Part shown: positions 1-5,715 of the stretch, piece after piece
Numbering within the stretch: the first letter of the stretch is position 1
Layout: the number at the start of each line of letters is the position of its first letter
DNA from: Candidatus Pacebacteria bacterium CG10_big_fil_rev_8_21_14_0_10_44_11
GTDB lineage: Bacteria; Patescibacteriota; Microgenomatia; UBA1400; PJMF01
Length of the DNA: 10,863 nt
Direction of reading: 5' to 3'
Assembly: GCA_002772705.1 (NCBI GenBank)
Contig: PFDH01000051.1
Coordinates: forward strand, 1 to 10,863
Made by a program: the position numbers and the translations under genes
Notes under the pieces: model-generated
The model's input: only the letters and a program-made list of their open reading frames with translations
Told to the model about the DNA's origin: nothing
Databases searched by the model: none

Positions 1-35
1 AGTTGATTCCATTACTTCAAGATACGTTAGCGACC

Positions 36-785
36 TCACTTTTTCAAGTCCAGCCGCACAAACCGATGACGGTCAAAGCAATCTTTAAAGTCAGCAATAG
101 AAAACTGGTCGGAAAATTGGTTAAAAAACTGTTGATCATGGGTTTGGTCAACCTCAAGCAGTATAGTTCCTTCTGGCAACAGGTGACTGACAGCTTGATC
201 AACTAGTAGTTTGATCATAGAAAAACCGTCCACACCGCCGTCCAGCGCCAAGCGTGGTTCAAAATTTTTAACGCCCTCATCAAGCTGGTTAATTTGATTG
301 CTAGGAATGTATGGCAAGTTAGCCACAATCAAGTGATACTGGCCAGTCAGACCTGTTAACAAGTCATTTTTGATTAAGAGCGGTTGCTTCTTAGATAACC
401 GCTGGGCATTGTTTTGAGCCACAGCCAAAGCCTCTGCCGAAATATCGGTCGCTGTCAACTGATATTCAATCTTTGCTTCTGCTAGGTGCTGATCTAGGCA
501 GATCATCACTGCTCCGCTACCTGTGCCAACTTCCAGTAATTGCAGCTTTTCACCTGACCGAGCTCGATCAAGAAGCTCGGCAATCACCTGGAGAGCTAAC
601 TCAACCAGGCCCTCTGTCTCAACCCGAGGAATCAAGACTGACTGATTAACTGAGAACTCCAAACCGCAAAAAGTCACTTTACCGGTCAGATACTCGATTG
701 GAATAGCGTTTGTCACCGTTTGATTACTCAACCCATATTTGGCTAACTGAGTTTGCTCGTAGGGTGTTAGAATTCGATCGTTCAT
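36..785 (-). CDS. prmC: Peptide chain release factor N5-glutamine methyltransferase (PrmC/HemK family), short N-terminus
   Basis: This cytoplasmic enzyme uses S-adenosylmethionine to methylate the glutamine of the GGQ motif in release factors RF1 and RF2. The 249 residues show the family landmarks in order: EYLTG (31-35), IPRVETE (52-58), the SAM-binding loop EVGTGSGA (85-92), an acidic residue after the next strand (D114 in TATDIS), the catalytic-loop motif NLPY (156-159), and FEPRLALDGG (175-184). The usual motif is NPPY, so the first proline is replaced by leucine. Only about 30 residues precede EYLTG, so the helical domain that binds the release factor is shorter than in E. coli PrmC (277 aa). 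The gene ends in TGA, which supports UGA as a stop here. It is divergent from the DsbA-like gene, and prfA, often its neighbour, does not lie upstream. I see no Shine-Dalgarno sequence before the ATG. Confidence 0.93.
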   Translation of the reverse strand: MNDRILTPYEQTQLAKYGLSNQTVTNAIPIEYLTGKVTFCGLEFSVNQSVLIPRVETEGLVELALQVIAELLDRARSGEKLQLLEVGTGSGAVMICLDQHLAEAKIEYQLTATDISAEALAVAQNNAQRLSKKQPLLIKNDLLTGLTGQYHLIVANLPYIPSNQINQLDEGVKNFEPRLALDGGVDGFSMIKLLVDQAVSHLLPEGTILLEVDQTHDQQFFNQFSDQFSIADFKDCFDRHRFVRLDLKK

Positions 786-865
786 ACTTGTGTTTTAACT
801 AACGGTTGCGGTATAAGTGTAGGAGTTTCTTATCAAGTGATTGTAGCGTATATCACGGCGTTTGG

Positions 866-871
866 TAAAAT
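866..871 (+). promoter_or_regulatory. Extended -10 promoter of the DsbA-like gene, predicting a leaderless mRNA
   Basis: TAAAAT is preceded by TGG, giving the extended -10 form TGnTAnnnT. It ends 8 nt before the ATG at 880, so transcription should begin at or one base before that ATG. No clear -35 box at normal spacing was found (TTGTAG at 841-846 has a 19-nt spacer). The same layout occurs at three other genes in the window. Confidence 0.55.
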
Positions 872-879
872 GGATGGTT

Positions 880-1650
880 ATGGCAAAAGAGCAGTTGCAA
901 GGAACATTGAAAATAGTTACCGGTTTTTTTCAAGAAAACTTTGGCTTACTGGTAATCGTCAGTCTATTTTTTGTGGGTGGTTTCTTTTTTGGTTCTGTCT
1001 GGACAGAAAAACAGTACTCTCAGCGGCAAGCGACTGGTGGGAGTGATACGGGTCAAGTGGCCGGTCAAGTCACTCAACCAAGTCGTGACTTATCGATTGC
1101 TGGCTTAGTGGCCAAGGCTCAAGCCCTTGGTATCGAACCTGAGGCACTCCAAAGTTGTCTAGATGCTAATCAGACCGCAGAAAAAATTGCCAATCAAGTT
1201 GCAGCGGCAACTCCGGCCGGCATTGGCGGCACTCCCAGCACCGTGATCGTGGTCAATGGGGTACCCACTGAACTGATTCCAGGCGCTTTGCCGCTTGAAC
1301 AAATTAAGCAAACTATCGACAAGTACTTGGCGGGTGAAGGGTCAACGCCAAACACTCAACTTGCCTCAATTCCAGCTGTATCAGCGGCCGATCATCTTCG
1401 AGGCAATCCTGACGCCAAAGTTATCCTGGTTGAATACTCTGACTTTGAGTGTCCATTTTGTGAGCGATTTCACCCAACAATGACTCAGGTTATGGCCGAA
1501 TATGGAGACAAAATTGCTTGGGTCTATCGCAATTTCCCCCTTAGCTTTCATCCAAATGCTCAGAAATCTGCACAGGCAGCTGAGTGTGTCAGTCAGTTAA
1601 CCGACAACCAAACCTATTGGCAGTACGTTGACGCCCTTTTTCAAACCTAA
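880..1650 (+). CDS. Membrane-anchored DsbA-like thiol-disulfide oxidoreductase with circularly permuted fold order
   Basis: Probably forms or shuffles disulfides in exported proteins. Numbered from the ATG at 880 (256 aa), it has a short cytoplasmic stretch, one membrane segment (about 22-42) and a Gly/Gln-rich linker. Next comes a region (about 68-150) matching the C-terminal half of DsbA-like proteins: a helical part ending in SCLD (C93), then GIGGTPS with the presumed cis-proline P119, a strand VIVVNG, and a final helix. A 20-residue linker leads to the normal N-terminal half (171-256): the strand ILVEYSDFE, the active site CPFC (C191, C194), YRNFPLSFHPNA, AECV (C236) and WQYVDALF, then the stop. 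Ordinary family members have these halves in the opposite order. Nothing DsbA-like follows the stop in any frame. Starts at TTG 862 or ATG 874 are possible. I chose 880 because an extended -10 box ends 8 nt upstream and no Shine-Dalgarno is present. The redox partner (VKOR or DsbB) is not in the window. Confidence 0.85.
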   Translation: MAKEQLQGTLKIVTGFFQENFGLLVIVSLFFVGGFFFGSVWTEKQYSQRQATGGSDTGQVAGQVTQPSRDLSIAGLVAKAQALGIEPEALQSCLDANQTAEKIANQVAAATPAGIGGTPSTVIVVNGVPTELIPGALPLEQIKQTIDKYLAGEGSTPNTQLASIPAVSAADHLRGNPDAKVILVEYSDFECPFCERFHPTMTQVMAEYGDKIAWVYRNFPLSFHPNAQKSAQAAECVSQLTDNQTYWQYVDALFQT

Positions 1651-1672
1651 CAGTGCTCCAAATGGACAAAGA

Positions 1673-1771
1673 CTAGTTAGGATACAAAAAAATAATGCTG
1701 GCTAGAAAAACAATCAGGGCAATAAAAATACTGGCCAGGGTCGCTAATAACGCTACTCGAGATTTATTCAT
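1673..1771 (-). CDS. 32-residue single-pass membrane miniprotein, function unknown
   Basis: The reverse strand carries ATG to TAG encoding 32 residues. It begins MNKSRVALLATLASIF and continues as an almost unbroken hydrophobic stretch to residue 30, ending YPN. The basic start (K3, R5) followed by about 24 apolar residues predicts one membrane helix with the N-terminus inside. The best support beyond composition is upstream: TGCTATACT, a near-perfect extended -10, ends 7 nt before the ATG, the same arrangement seen at alaS and the transporter gene. The gene converges on the DsbA-like gene (22 nt between the stops) and is divergent from yqeY. I do not recognise the family. It could act as a small membrane-protein partner or a toxin-like peptide, but nothing here decides this. 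Chance origin cannot be excluded at this length. Confidence 0.5.
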   Translation of the reverse strand: MNKSRVALLATLASIFIALIVFLASIIFLYPN

Positions 1772-1778
1772 TCTCTCA

Positions 1779-1787
1779 AGTATAGCA
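1779..1787 (-). promoter_or_regulatory. Extended -10 promoter TGCTATACT of the miniprotein, leaderless type
   Basis: Read on the minus strand, TGCTATACT lies 7 nt before the ATG at 1771. The identical nine bases precede the Nramp-related gene at 9332-9340. No convincing -35 element is seen. It lies back to back with the yqeY promoter candidate, so both would share about 75 nt of DNA. Confidence 0.5.
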
Positions 1788-1806
1788 TTTGTTTGGCTCT
1801 ATCGAG

Positions 1807-1812
1807 TACAAT
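1807..1812 (+). promoter_or_regulatory. Candidate -10 box of yqeY
   Basis: TACAAT matches five of six bases of the -10 consensus. It would start a transcript near 1820, leaving a leader of roughly 30 nt before the ATG at 1849. That leader contains the Shine-Dalgarno AAAGGAAAG (1836-1844). The -35 region (around 1784-1789) is poor, so the call is tentative. Confidence 0.35.
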
Positions 1813-1848
1813 ACAAGGTACGCGGTAAGCTATTCAAAGGAAAGATGT

Positions 1849-2280
1849 ATGTCACTTAAACAACAATTAACTAAGCACATCATGGCGGCCATGAAAGCTA
1901 GCCAGAAACAAGAACTGGAAGTGCTTCGATATTTAATGGCGAAAGTTAAAAATGTCGAGATCGACCAGGGTGAACAATCCGATCAACAAATTCAACAAAT
2001 AATTAGTAAACAGATTAAAGAAATGGATGAGGCAATTAGGGATTATCAACGCGCCGGACGCCAAGATTTAATTGAGAGCGATTCCGCCAAAATTGCCATT
2101 TTACAAAAATATTTACCCGAACCAATGACGACTGAGCAGTTGAATAGTTTGATTGACGAGATCATCGCCAAAAACCCAGATTGGCCGTTGGGTCAAGTGA
2201 TTGGTGCCGTGACCGAAGCCACAGCTGGCCAAGCCAATGGTGGTCAAGTTGCTCAATTAGTTCGCTCCAAACTTCAATAG
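1849..2280 (+). CDS. yqeY: YqeY/GatB-like domain protein
   Basis: This 143-residue protein belongs to the YqeY family, related to the C-terminal tail domain of GatB in the tRNA-dependent amidotransferase. Free-standing members are presumed to bind tRNA, but their role is not settled. Family features visible are an N-terminal amphipathic helix with MKASQKQELEVLRYLMAKVKN (M15-N35), the stretch EAIRDYQRAGRQDL (61-74), AILQKYLPEPM (83-93), and a C-terminal helix pair ending GQANGGQVAQLVRSKL (127-142), where the glycine-rich turn is characteristic. The ATG at 1849 is preceded at a suitable distance by AAAGGAAAG. A longer reading from TTG 1789 would run through the promoter and is rejected. The RodZ-like gene starts 19 nt after the stop, so the two are probably cotranscribed. 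Confidence 0.9.
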   Translation: MSLKQQLTKHIMAAMKASQKQELEVLRYLMAKVKNVEIDQGEQSDQQIQQIISKQIKEMDEAIRDYQRAGRQDLIESDSAKIAILQKYLPEPMTTEQLNSLIDEIIAKNPDWPLGQVIGAVTEATAGQANGGQVAQLVRSKLQ

Positions 2281-2299
2281 CGTAAAGGAACAGCCAGAG

Positions 2300-2944
2300 A
2301 TGCGGCAAAAAACTGTCGGCGAAATGTTGCAAGATGAACGAGTAGCGCATCGAATTAATCTATCTGAGTTGTCCAAACGAACGCGGATCAGGGTTGAGTA
2401 CCTGGAGGCATTAGAAAATAACCAATTTGCCAAACTGCCGGCAGCGACTTTTGTGAAAGGGTATGTCAGAAATTACGCTCAACTGTTTGGTTTTGACCCC
2501 CAATCGTTGTTGGCTCTCTTGCGTCGGGACTACAAAGAAAGCGCCAAAGGCAAACTTGTTCCTCGAGAGTTTTTGACGCCACTGCTAAAAAAACGGCGTC
2601 ACCTTAAGCCGGTGACTTTTATCATGATCGGTTTGGTTGTTTTGTTTACCACCTTGCTGAGTTACCTTTCTTTTCAATGGTGGCTGTTGCAAAAACCGCC
2701 CAGGTTAGTGGTCACGCAGCCAAAAGAGTTTGCCCAAGTTGGTCCAAAAATAACCGTGACCGGCCAAACTCAGCCAGAAGTATTAGTGCTGGTTAATGAC
2801 CAGCCAGTGGCGTTGCAACCAGACGGCAGCTTTTCTACCCAGGTTTCAGTGATGACAGAAGGGATTGTCAGCATCATAGTCGAAGCGACTGATAATCGGG
2901 GAAAAACTTCGCAGCTGAGCCGCCAGGTGCAGGTAGAATTTTAG
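2300..2944 (+). CDS. RodZ-like membrane protein: N-terminal HTH, one membrane helix, extracytoplasmic Ig-like domain
   Basis: Domain order resembles RodZ, the cytoskeletal membrane protein that links MreB to the cell-wall elongation machinery. Residues 1-75 form a helix-turn-helix of the HTH_25 type: VGEMLQDERVAHRINLSELS, then RIRVEYLEALENNQF and FVKGYVRNYAQLFG. A basic stretch (KKRRHLK, 97-103) leads into one membrane helix (about 104-126). Residues 134-214 form a single beta-sandwich domain with the pattern ITVTGQTQPE, VNDQPV, DGSFS and VEATDNRGKTS, typical of Ig-like/glucodextranase-B-type repeats. Mature RodZ usually has a longer periplasmic part, so this is a compact version (214 aa). 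No mreB is in the window, so a role in cell shape is inference. AAAGGAA (2284-2290) serves as ribosome binding site. The downstream pair has its own promoter candidate. Confidence 0.82.
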   Translation: MRQKTVGEMLQDERVAHRINLSELSKRTRIRVEYLEALENNQFAKLPAATFVKGYVRNYAQLFGFDPQSLLALLRRDYKESAKGKLVPREFLTPLLKKRRHLKPVTFIMIGLVVLFTTLLSYLSFQWWLLQKPPRLVVTQPKEFAQVGPKITVTGQTQPEVLVLVNDQPVALQPDGSFSTQVSVMTEGIVSIIVEATDNRGKTSQLSRQVQVEF

Positions 2945-2967
2945 GGCAACCTAGAGTAAGCTCCTAG

Positions 2968-2997
2968 TTGGCAGTTAGCAGTTGTTTGGGTTACGAT
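2968..2997 (+). promoter_or_regulatory. Sigma-70-type promoter upstream of the YtxG/YtxH-like pair
   Basis: TTGGCA (2968-2973), an 18-nt spacer and TACGAT (2992-2997) give five of six matches in each box, the best -35/-10 pair in the window. Transcription would begin near 3004, leaving a short leader with GAGGAG (3013-3018) just before the ATG at 3024. Confidence 0.5.
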
Positions 2998-3023
2998 TAA
3001 TAACAATAGATTGAGGAGAAGAT

Positions 3024-3296
3024 ATGGAAGTATTACCGGTTGTTTTAACTAGTGTTTTGATTGTCTTAGCCCTCGTCTTGAGTATTGTTGGCGTTCAGTT
3101 GTTTTTAGTGTTGATGGGTGTCAAGAAAACGCTTAGCCGGATGAATCAAGCAATTGATCTGGCAGAAGAAAAGTTAGTTTCTTTTTCGGCGCCTTTCCAG
3201 GGTCTTGGAGGTGCAGTGGCTGGTATGAAAACAGGGTTTAAAGTTTTTGAGCTGTTCACTCAATGGTTAAATCGAAACAAAAATAAAAATGACTAA
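3024..3296 (+). CDS. Small membrane protein, YtxG/DUF948-like
   Basis: A 90-residue protein with one long N-terminal membrane segment (about 5-32) and a soluble amphipathic part (VKKTLSRMNQAIDLAEEKL, 33-51) on the cytoplasmic side. It ends in a hydrophilic Asn/Lys tail (NRNKNKND). The shape, and the position directly before a YtxH-like gene, recall the DUF948/YtxG proteins that pair with YtxH in Bacillus general-stress operons. The sequence is too short and plain for a firm family call. The start has a strong Shine-Dalgarno, GAGGAG, 5 nt from the ATG. The last 8 nt overlap the next gene (ATGACTAA), which suggests translational coupling and a joint role. No function can be read from the residues. 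Confidence 0.8.
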   Translation: MEVLPVVLTSVLIVLALVLSIVGVQLFLVLMGVKKTLSRMNQAIDLAEEKLVSFSAPFQGLGGAVAGMKTGFKVFELFTQWLNRNKNKND

Positions 3297-3612
3297 ACAA
3301 CAACCTGCCAGTGATTCTGGTTCTTTTTTGTCCGGTCTAGGAATTGGCTTGATTGGGGGAGCGGTGACTTATTTCTTGTTTGCGACAGAAAAAGGTGAAA
3401 AAGTGAAGGTTCGATTGGTAGAGGAATGGCAAGCAATTCGTACTCTCACTCAAGAGGCTTCAGGTCAGCCAGCGCAACTAACGACTTCAACTAAAGAGTC
3501 AATCCTTTCGTTCTTTTCAACTTTACTTTCACGGGCAACTGGAAAAAGTGAAGCCACTACCGATCAAAAACGCAAACCAAAACGAAAGAAAATGTTCAAA
3601 GGCATTGACTAA
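3289..3612 (+). CDS. YtxH-like membrane protein
   Basis: A 107-residue protein with the YtxH hallmark: a Gly-rich membrane segment (FLSGLGIGLIGGAVTYFLFA, 13-32) followed at once by a charged helix (TEKGEKVKVRLVEEW, 33-47). In the family the equivalent motif reads roughly 'P.sGkelR'. A linker with many Thr and Ser follows, then a second amphipathic helix (ESILSFFSTLLSRA) and a very basic tail (KRKPKRKK, 94-101) that may bind nucleic acid or acidic lipid. YtxH proteins have no agreed molecular function. They are usually small envelope proteins linked to stress operons. The start codon lies within the end of the preceding gene, so the two are probably translated together. About 60 nt follow before alaS, with a T-rich run but no hairpin that would make a clear terminator. 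Confidence 0.8.
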   Translation: MTKQQPASDSGSFLSGLGIGLIGGAVTYFLFATEKGEKVKVRLVEEWQAIRTLTQEASGQPAQLTTSTKESILSFFSTLLSRATGKSEATTDQKRKPKRKKMFKGID

Positions 3613-3656
3613 GTTTTTTCTTGTTTCATCATTTGATAGACGTCGCCACTTCAAGC

Positions 3657-3665
3657 TGGTACAAT
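3657..3665 (+). promoter_or_regulatory. Extended -10 promoter of alaS, leaderless type
   Basis: TGGTACAAT ends 7 nt before the alaS ATG at 3673, so the transcript should start at or next to the A of the ATG. There is no Shine-Dalgarno. TTGATA at 3633-3638 is a possible -35, but its 21-nt spacer is too long. Confidence 0.55.
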
Positions 3666-3672
3666 TTCAGCC

Positions 3673-5586
3673 ATGACAGATGCTGATCAGCTGAGAAGTT
3701 CCTACTTGGCATTTTTTGAAAAGCGAGGACACGCAACTGTGCCTTCGGCCAGCCTGGTGCCTGAAAACGACCCGACAACTTTGTTCACTGGTTCTGGTAT
3801 GCAACCGATGGTGCCATTTTTACTCGGCCAATCCCATCCCAAGGGTAAGCGGATTTGCAATAGTCAGAAATCGTTTAGATCACAGGATGTAGAAGAGGTG
3901 GGAGATAACCGTCACACCACTTTTTTTGAGATGCTGGGGAACTGGTCGTTGGGCGATTACTTTAAACACGAACAACTGGCTTGGTTTTTTGAATTTTTAA
4001 CCAAAGATGTCAAACTCGATCCCGCCCGATTGTACGTCTCAGTCTTTGCTGGTAACGACGGTTTGGGAATACCGAGGGATCAAGAGTCGGCTGATATCTG
4101 GCAGCAGTTATTTAAAGCTGCTGGTATTAAGGCTGAAGCCACTGACTACCAACCAAAGCTTGGTCTGGGTCAGGCCAGAATCTTTTTTTATGATGAAAAG
4201 AAGAACTGGTGGTCGCGCTCTGGCGAACCAACCAAAATGCCTGCCGGCGAACCAGGTGGTCCAGACAGTGAAGTTTTTTATGATTTTGGCGCTCAGCTGC
4301 AGCTGCACGAGCAATCAGAATTTAAGGATCAGCTTTGTCATCCCAACTGTGATTGTGGCCGATTTTTAGAAATTGGTAACTCGGTTTTTATGCAGTACTT
4401 AAAACAGGCCGACGGCAGTTTTAAAGAGCTGCCTCAGAAAAACGTTGACTTTGGTGGTGGTTTAGAAAGGATACTGGCGGCAAAAAATAATGATCAGGAC
4501 GTGTTCAGTACAGATTTATTCCAACCAATTATTACTGAGCTAGAACAATTATCGGGCAAGCGATATAAGGAAACAGAATTTATTGGTTCCTTTCGAGTGA
4601 TTGCTGACCATTTGAGGGCAGCAGTGATGTTAGCAGCTGATGGCGTTTTCCCATCTAATAAAGAACAGGGCTATTTTTCTCGCAGATTAGTTCGTCGGGC
4701 GATCAGACATAGTCACAAATTGGGCATTAAAAAACAACTATTAAAACACTTGGTACCAATCATTACAAAGATGTATGAGAAGCCATATCCAGAAGTTTCT
4801 GAACAAGTTTCCAAAATAACCGACGCGTTAGTTAAGGAAGAAGAAAAATTTATTAAAACCTTGTATAAAGCATTACATGAATTTGACAAATTTCTAAGCC
4901 ACAAATTTGGCAAAGTGGGAGGTGCTAAACAAGCTTTTGTTACTCCGGCAGATGCTTTTCGTTTTTATGAAAGTTGGGGATGGCCGATTGAAATTTTTAT
5001 AGAAGAAGCTACTAGCAAAGGCGTCTCTTTAGTATCAGTCGATGATTTTCGTTCAGAATTTGAAAGTGAGAAGGCTAAGCATGCCGAAAAATCTCGAACG
5101 GCTTCAATCGGCAAGTTTAAGGGAGGTTTGCAAGACGCCAGTGAACAGACAATTAAGTACCACACCGCCACTCACTTATTGCAAGCTGCCCTGAGAAAAG
5201 TCTTGGGAGAGCACGTTCAGCAAAAGGGCTCGAACATTACCCAAGATCGCTTGCGGTTTGATTTTTCCCATTCGCACTCAATTTCAGTTGACGAGCAAAA
5301 CCAAATCATGGCTTTGATTCAAAACTGGATTGCGGCTGATCTGCCGGTCAGCCGTCAGACCATGTCAAAACAAGCGGCACTTGAGTCGGGGGCGATTGCC
5401 TTTTTTATTGAGAAATATCCAGATCAAGTGAGTGTCTACACAATCGGGAATAATCCAGAATCAGCCTGGATTTCAAAAGAGCTGTGCGGGGGGCCTCACG
5501 TCAGTCGTACCGCAGAAATTGGTCAGTTGCAGTGGCTCAAAGAGCAGCCGGTTGCAGCCGGAATCCGCCGAATTTACCTCAAGTAA
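3673..5586 (+). CDS. alaS: Alanyl-tRNA synthetase lacking the C-terminal DHHA1/C-Ala domain
   Basis: Charges tRNA-Ala with alanine. The class II catalytic core is clear: TGSGMQPMVPFLLG (39-52), the motif 2 region HTTFFEMLGNWSLGDYF (81-97) and motif 3 GGGLERIL (261-268). The tRNA-recognition domain includes FPSNKEQGYFSRRLVRRAIRH (326-346), where N329 matches the Asn that helps read the G3:U70 pair. The editing domain, which clears Ser-tRNA and Gly-tRNA, has its zinc ligands H497 and H501 (HTATH), C605 and H609 (CGGPH). The protein ends at IRRIYLK (637), just where bacterial enzymes of about 870 residues continue into the C-Ala domain, so C-Ala is absent. No frameshift is apparent: the next 129 nt encode nothing like it. 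The usual GPCGPCSE reads AGEPGGPDSE (191-200), and YDTYGFP reads YESWGWP (432-438). It appears to be a single-gene transcription unit. Confidence 0.95.
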   Translation: MTDADQLRSSYLAFFEKRGHATVPSASLVPENDPTTLFTGSGMQPMVPFLLGQSHPKGKRICNSQKSFRSQDVEEVGDNRHTTFFEMLGNWSLGDYFKHEQLAWFFEFLTKDVKLDPARLYVSVFAGNDGLGIPRDQESADIWQQLFKAAGIKAEATDYQPKLGLGQARIFFYDEKKNWWSRSGEPTKMPAGEPGGPDSEVFYDFGAQLQLHEQSEFKDQLCHPNCDCGRFLEIGNSVFMQYLKQADGSFKELPQKNVDFGGGLERILAAKNNDQDVFSTDLFQPIITELEQLSGKRYKETEFIGSFRVIADHLRAAVMLAADGVFPSNKEQGYFSRRLVRRAIRHSHKLGIKKQLLKHLVPIITKMYEKPYPEVSEQVSKITDALVKEEEKFIKTLYKALHEFDKFLSHKFGKVGGAKQAFVTPADAFRFYESWGWPIEIFIEEATSKGVSLVSVDDFRSEFESEKAKHAEKSRTASIGKFKGGLQDASEQTIKYHTATHLLQAALRKVLGEHVQQKGSNITQDRLRFDFSHSHSISVDEQNQIMALIQNWIAADLPVSRQTMSKQAALESGAIAFFIEKYPDQVSVYTIGNNPESAWISKELCGGPHVSRTAEIGQLQWLKEQPVAAGIRRIYLK

Positions 5587-5715
5587 GTAGTTCGTTTAAC
5601 TCACGACTCAGTTGCCAGATTAACTTCTATCTAGTGTTCTTGGTAAAAATTTGTTTTAATGGAGTAGACAAGCCGCAAGGTTTGTTGGCTTTGGTGGATG
5701 AGCCAGTAACTAATT

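Noticed and set aside
36..785. UGA recoded as an amino acid, as in some CPR groups
   Set aside because: prmC ends naturally at TGA after a typical C-terminus, and no other gene has an in-frame TGA.
837..1046. Open frame overlapping the start of the DsbA-like gene
   Set aside because: It runs through the same DNA in another frame, its translation has no family features, and the overlapping frame gives a clear membrane segment and thioredoxin motifs.
1646..1681. CCTAAC...GTTAGG inverted repeat between the converging DsbA-like and miniprotein genes as a two-way terminator
   Set aside because: Only 6 bp with a 24-nt loop, and no T-run follows on either strand.
1789..1848. Longer yqeY reading from a TTG at 1789
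   Set aside because: It would add 20 residues unlike the family and would run through the promoter region; a good Shine-Dalgarno sits before ATG 1849.
5587..5715. Remnant of a C-Ala domain or a strong terminator after alaS
   Set aside because: No frame resembles C-Ala, and the best hairpin (around AGCC...GGCT) is short, imperfect and lacks a T-run.
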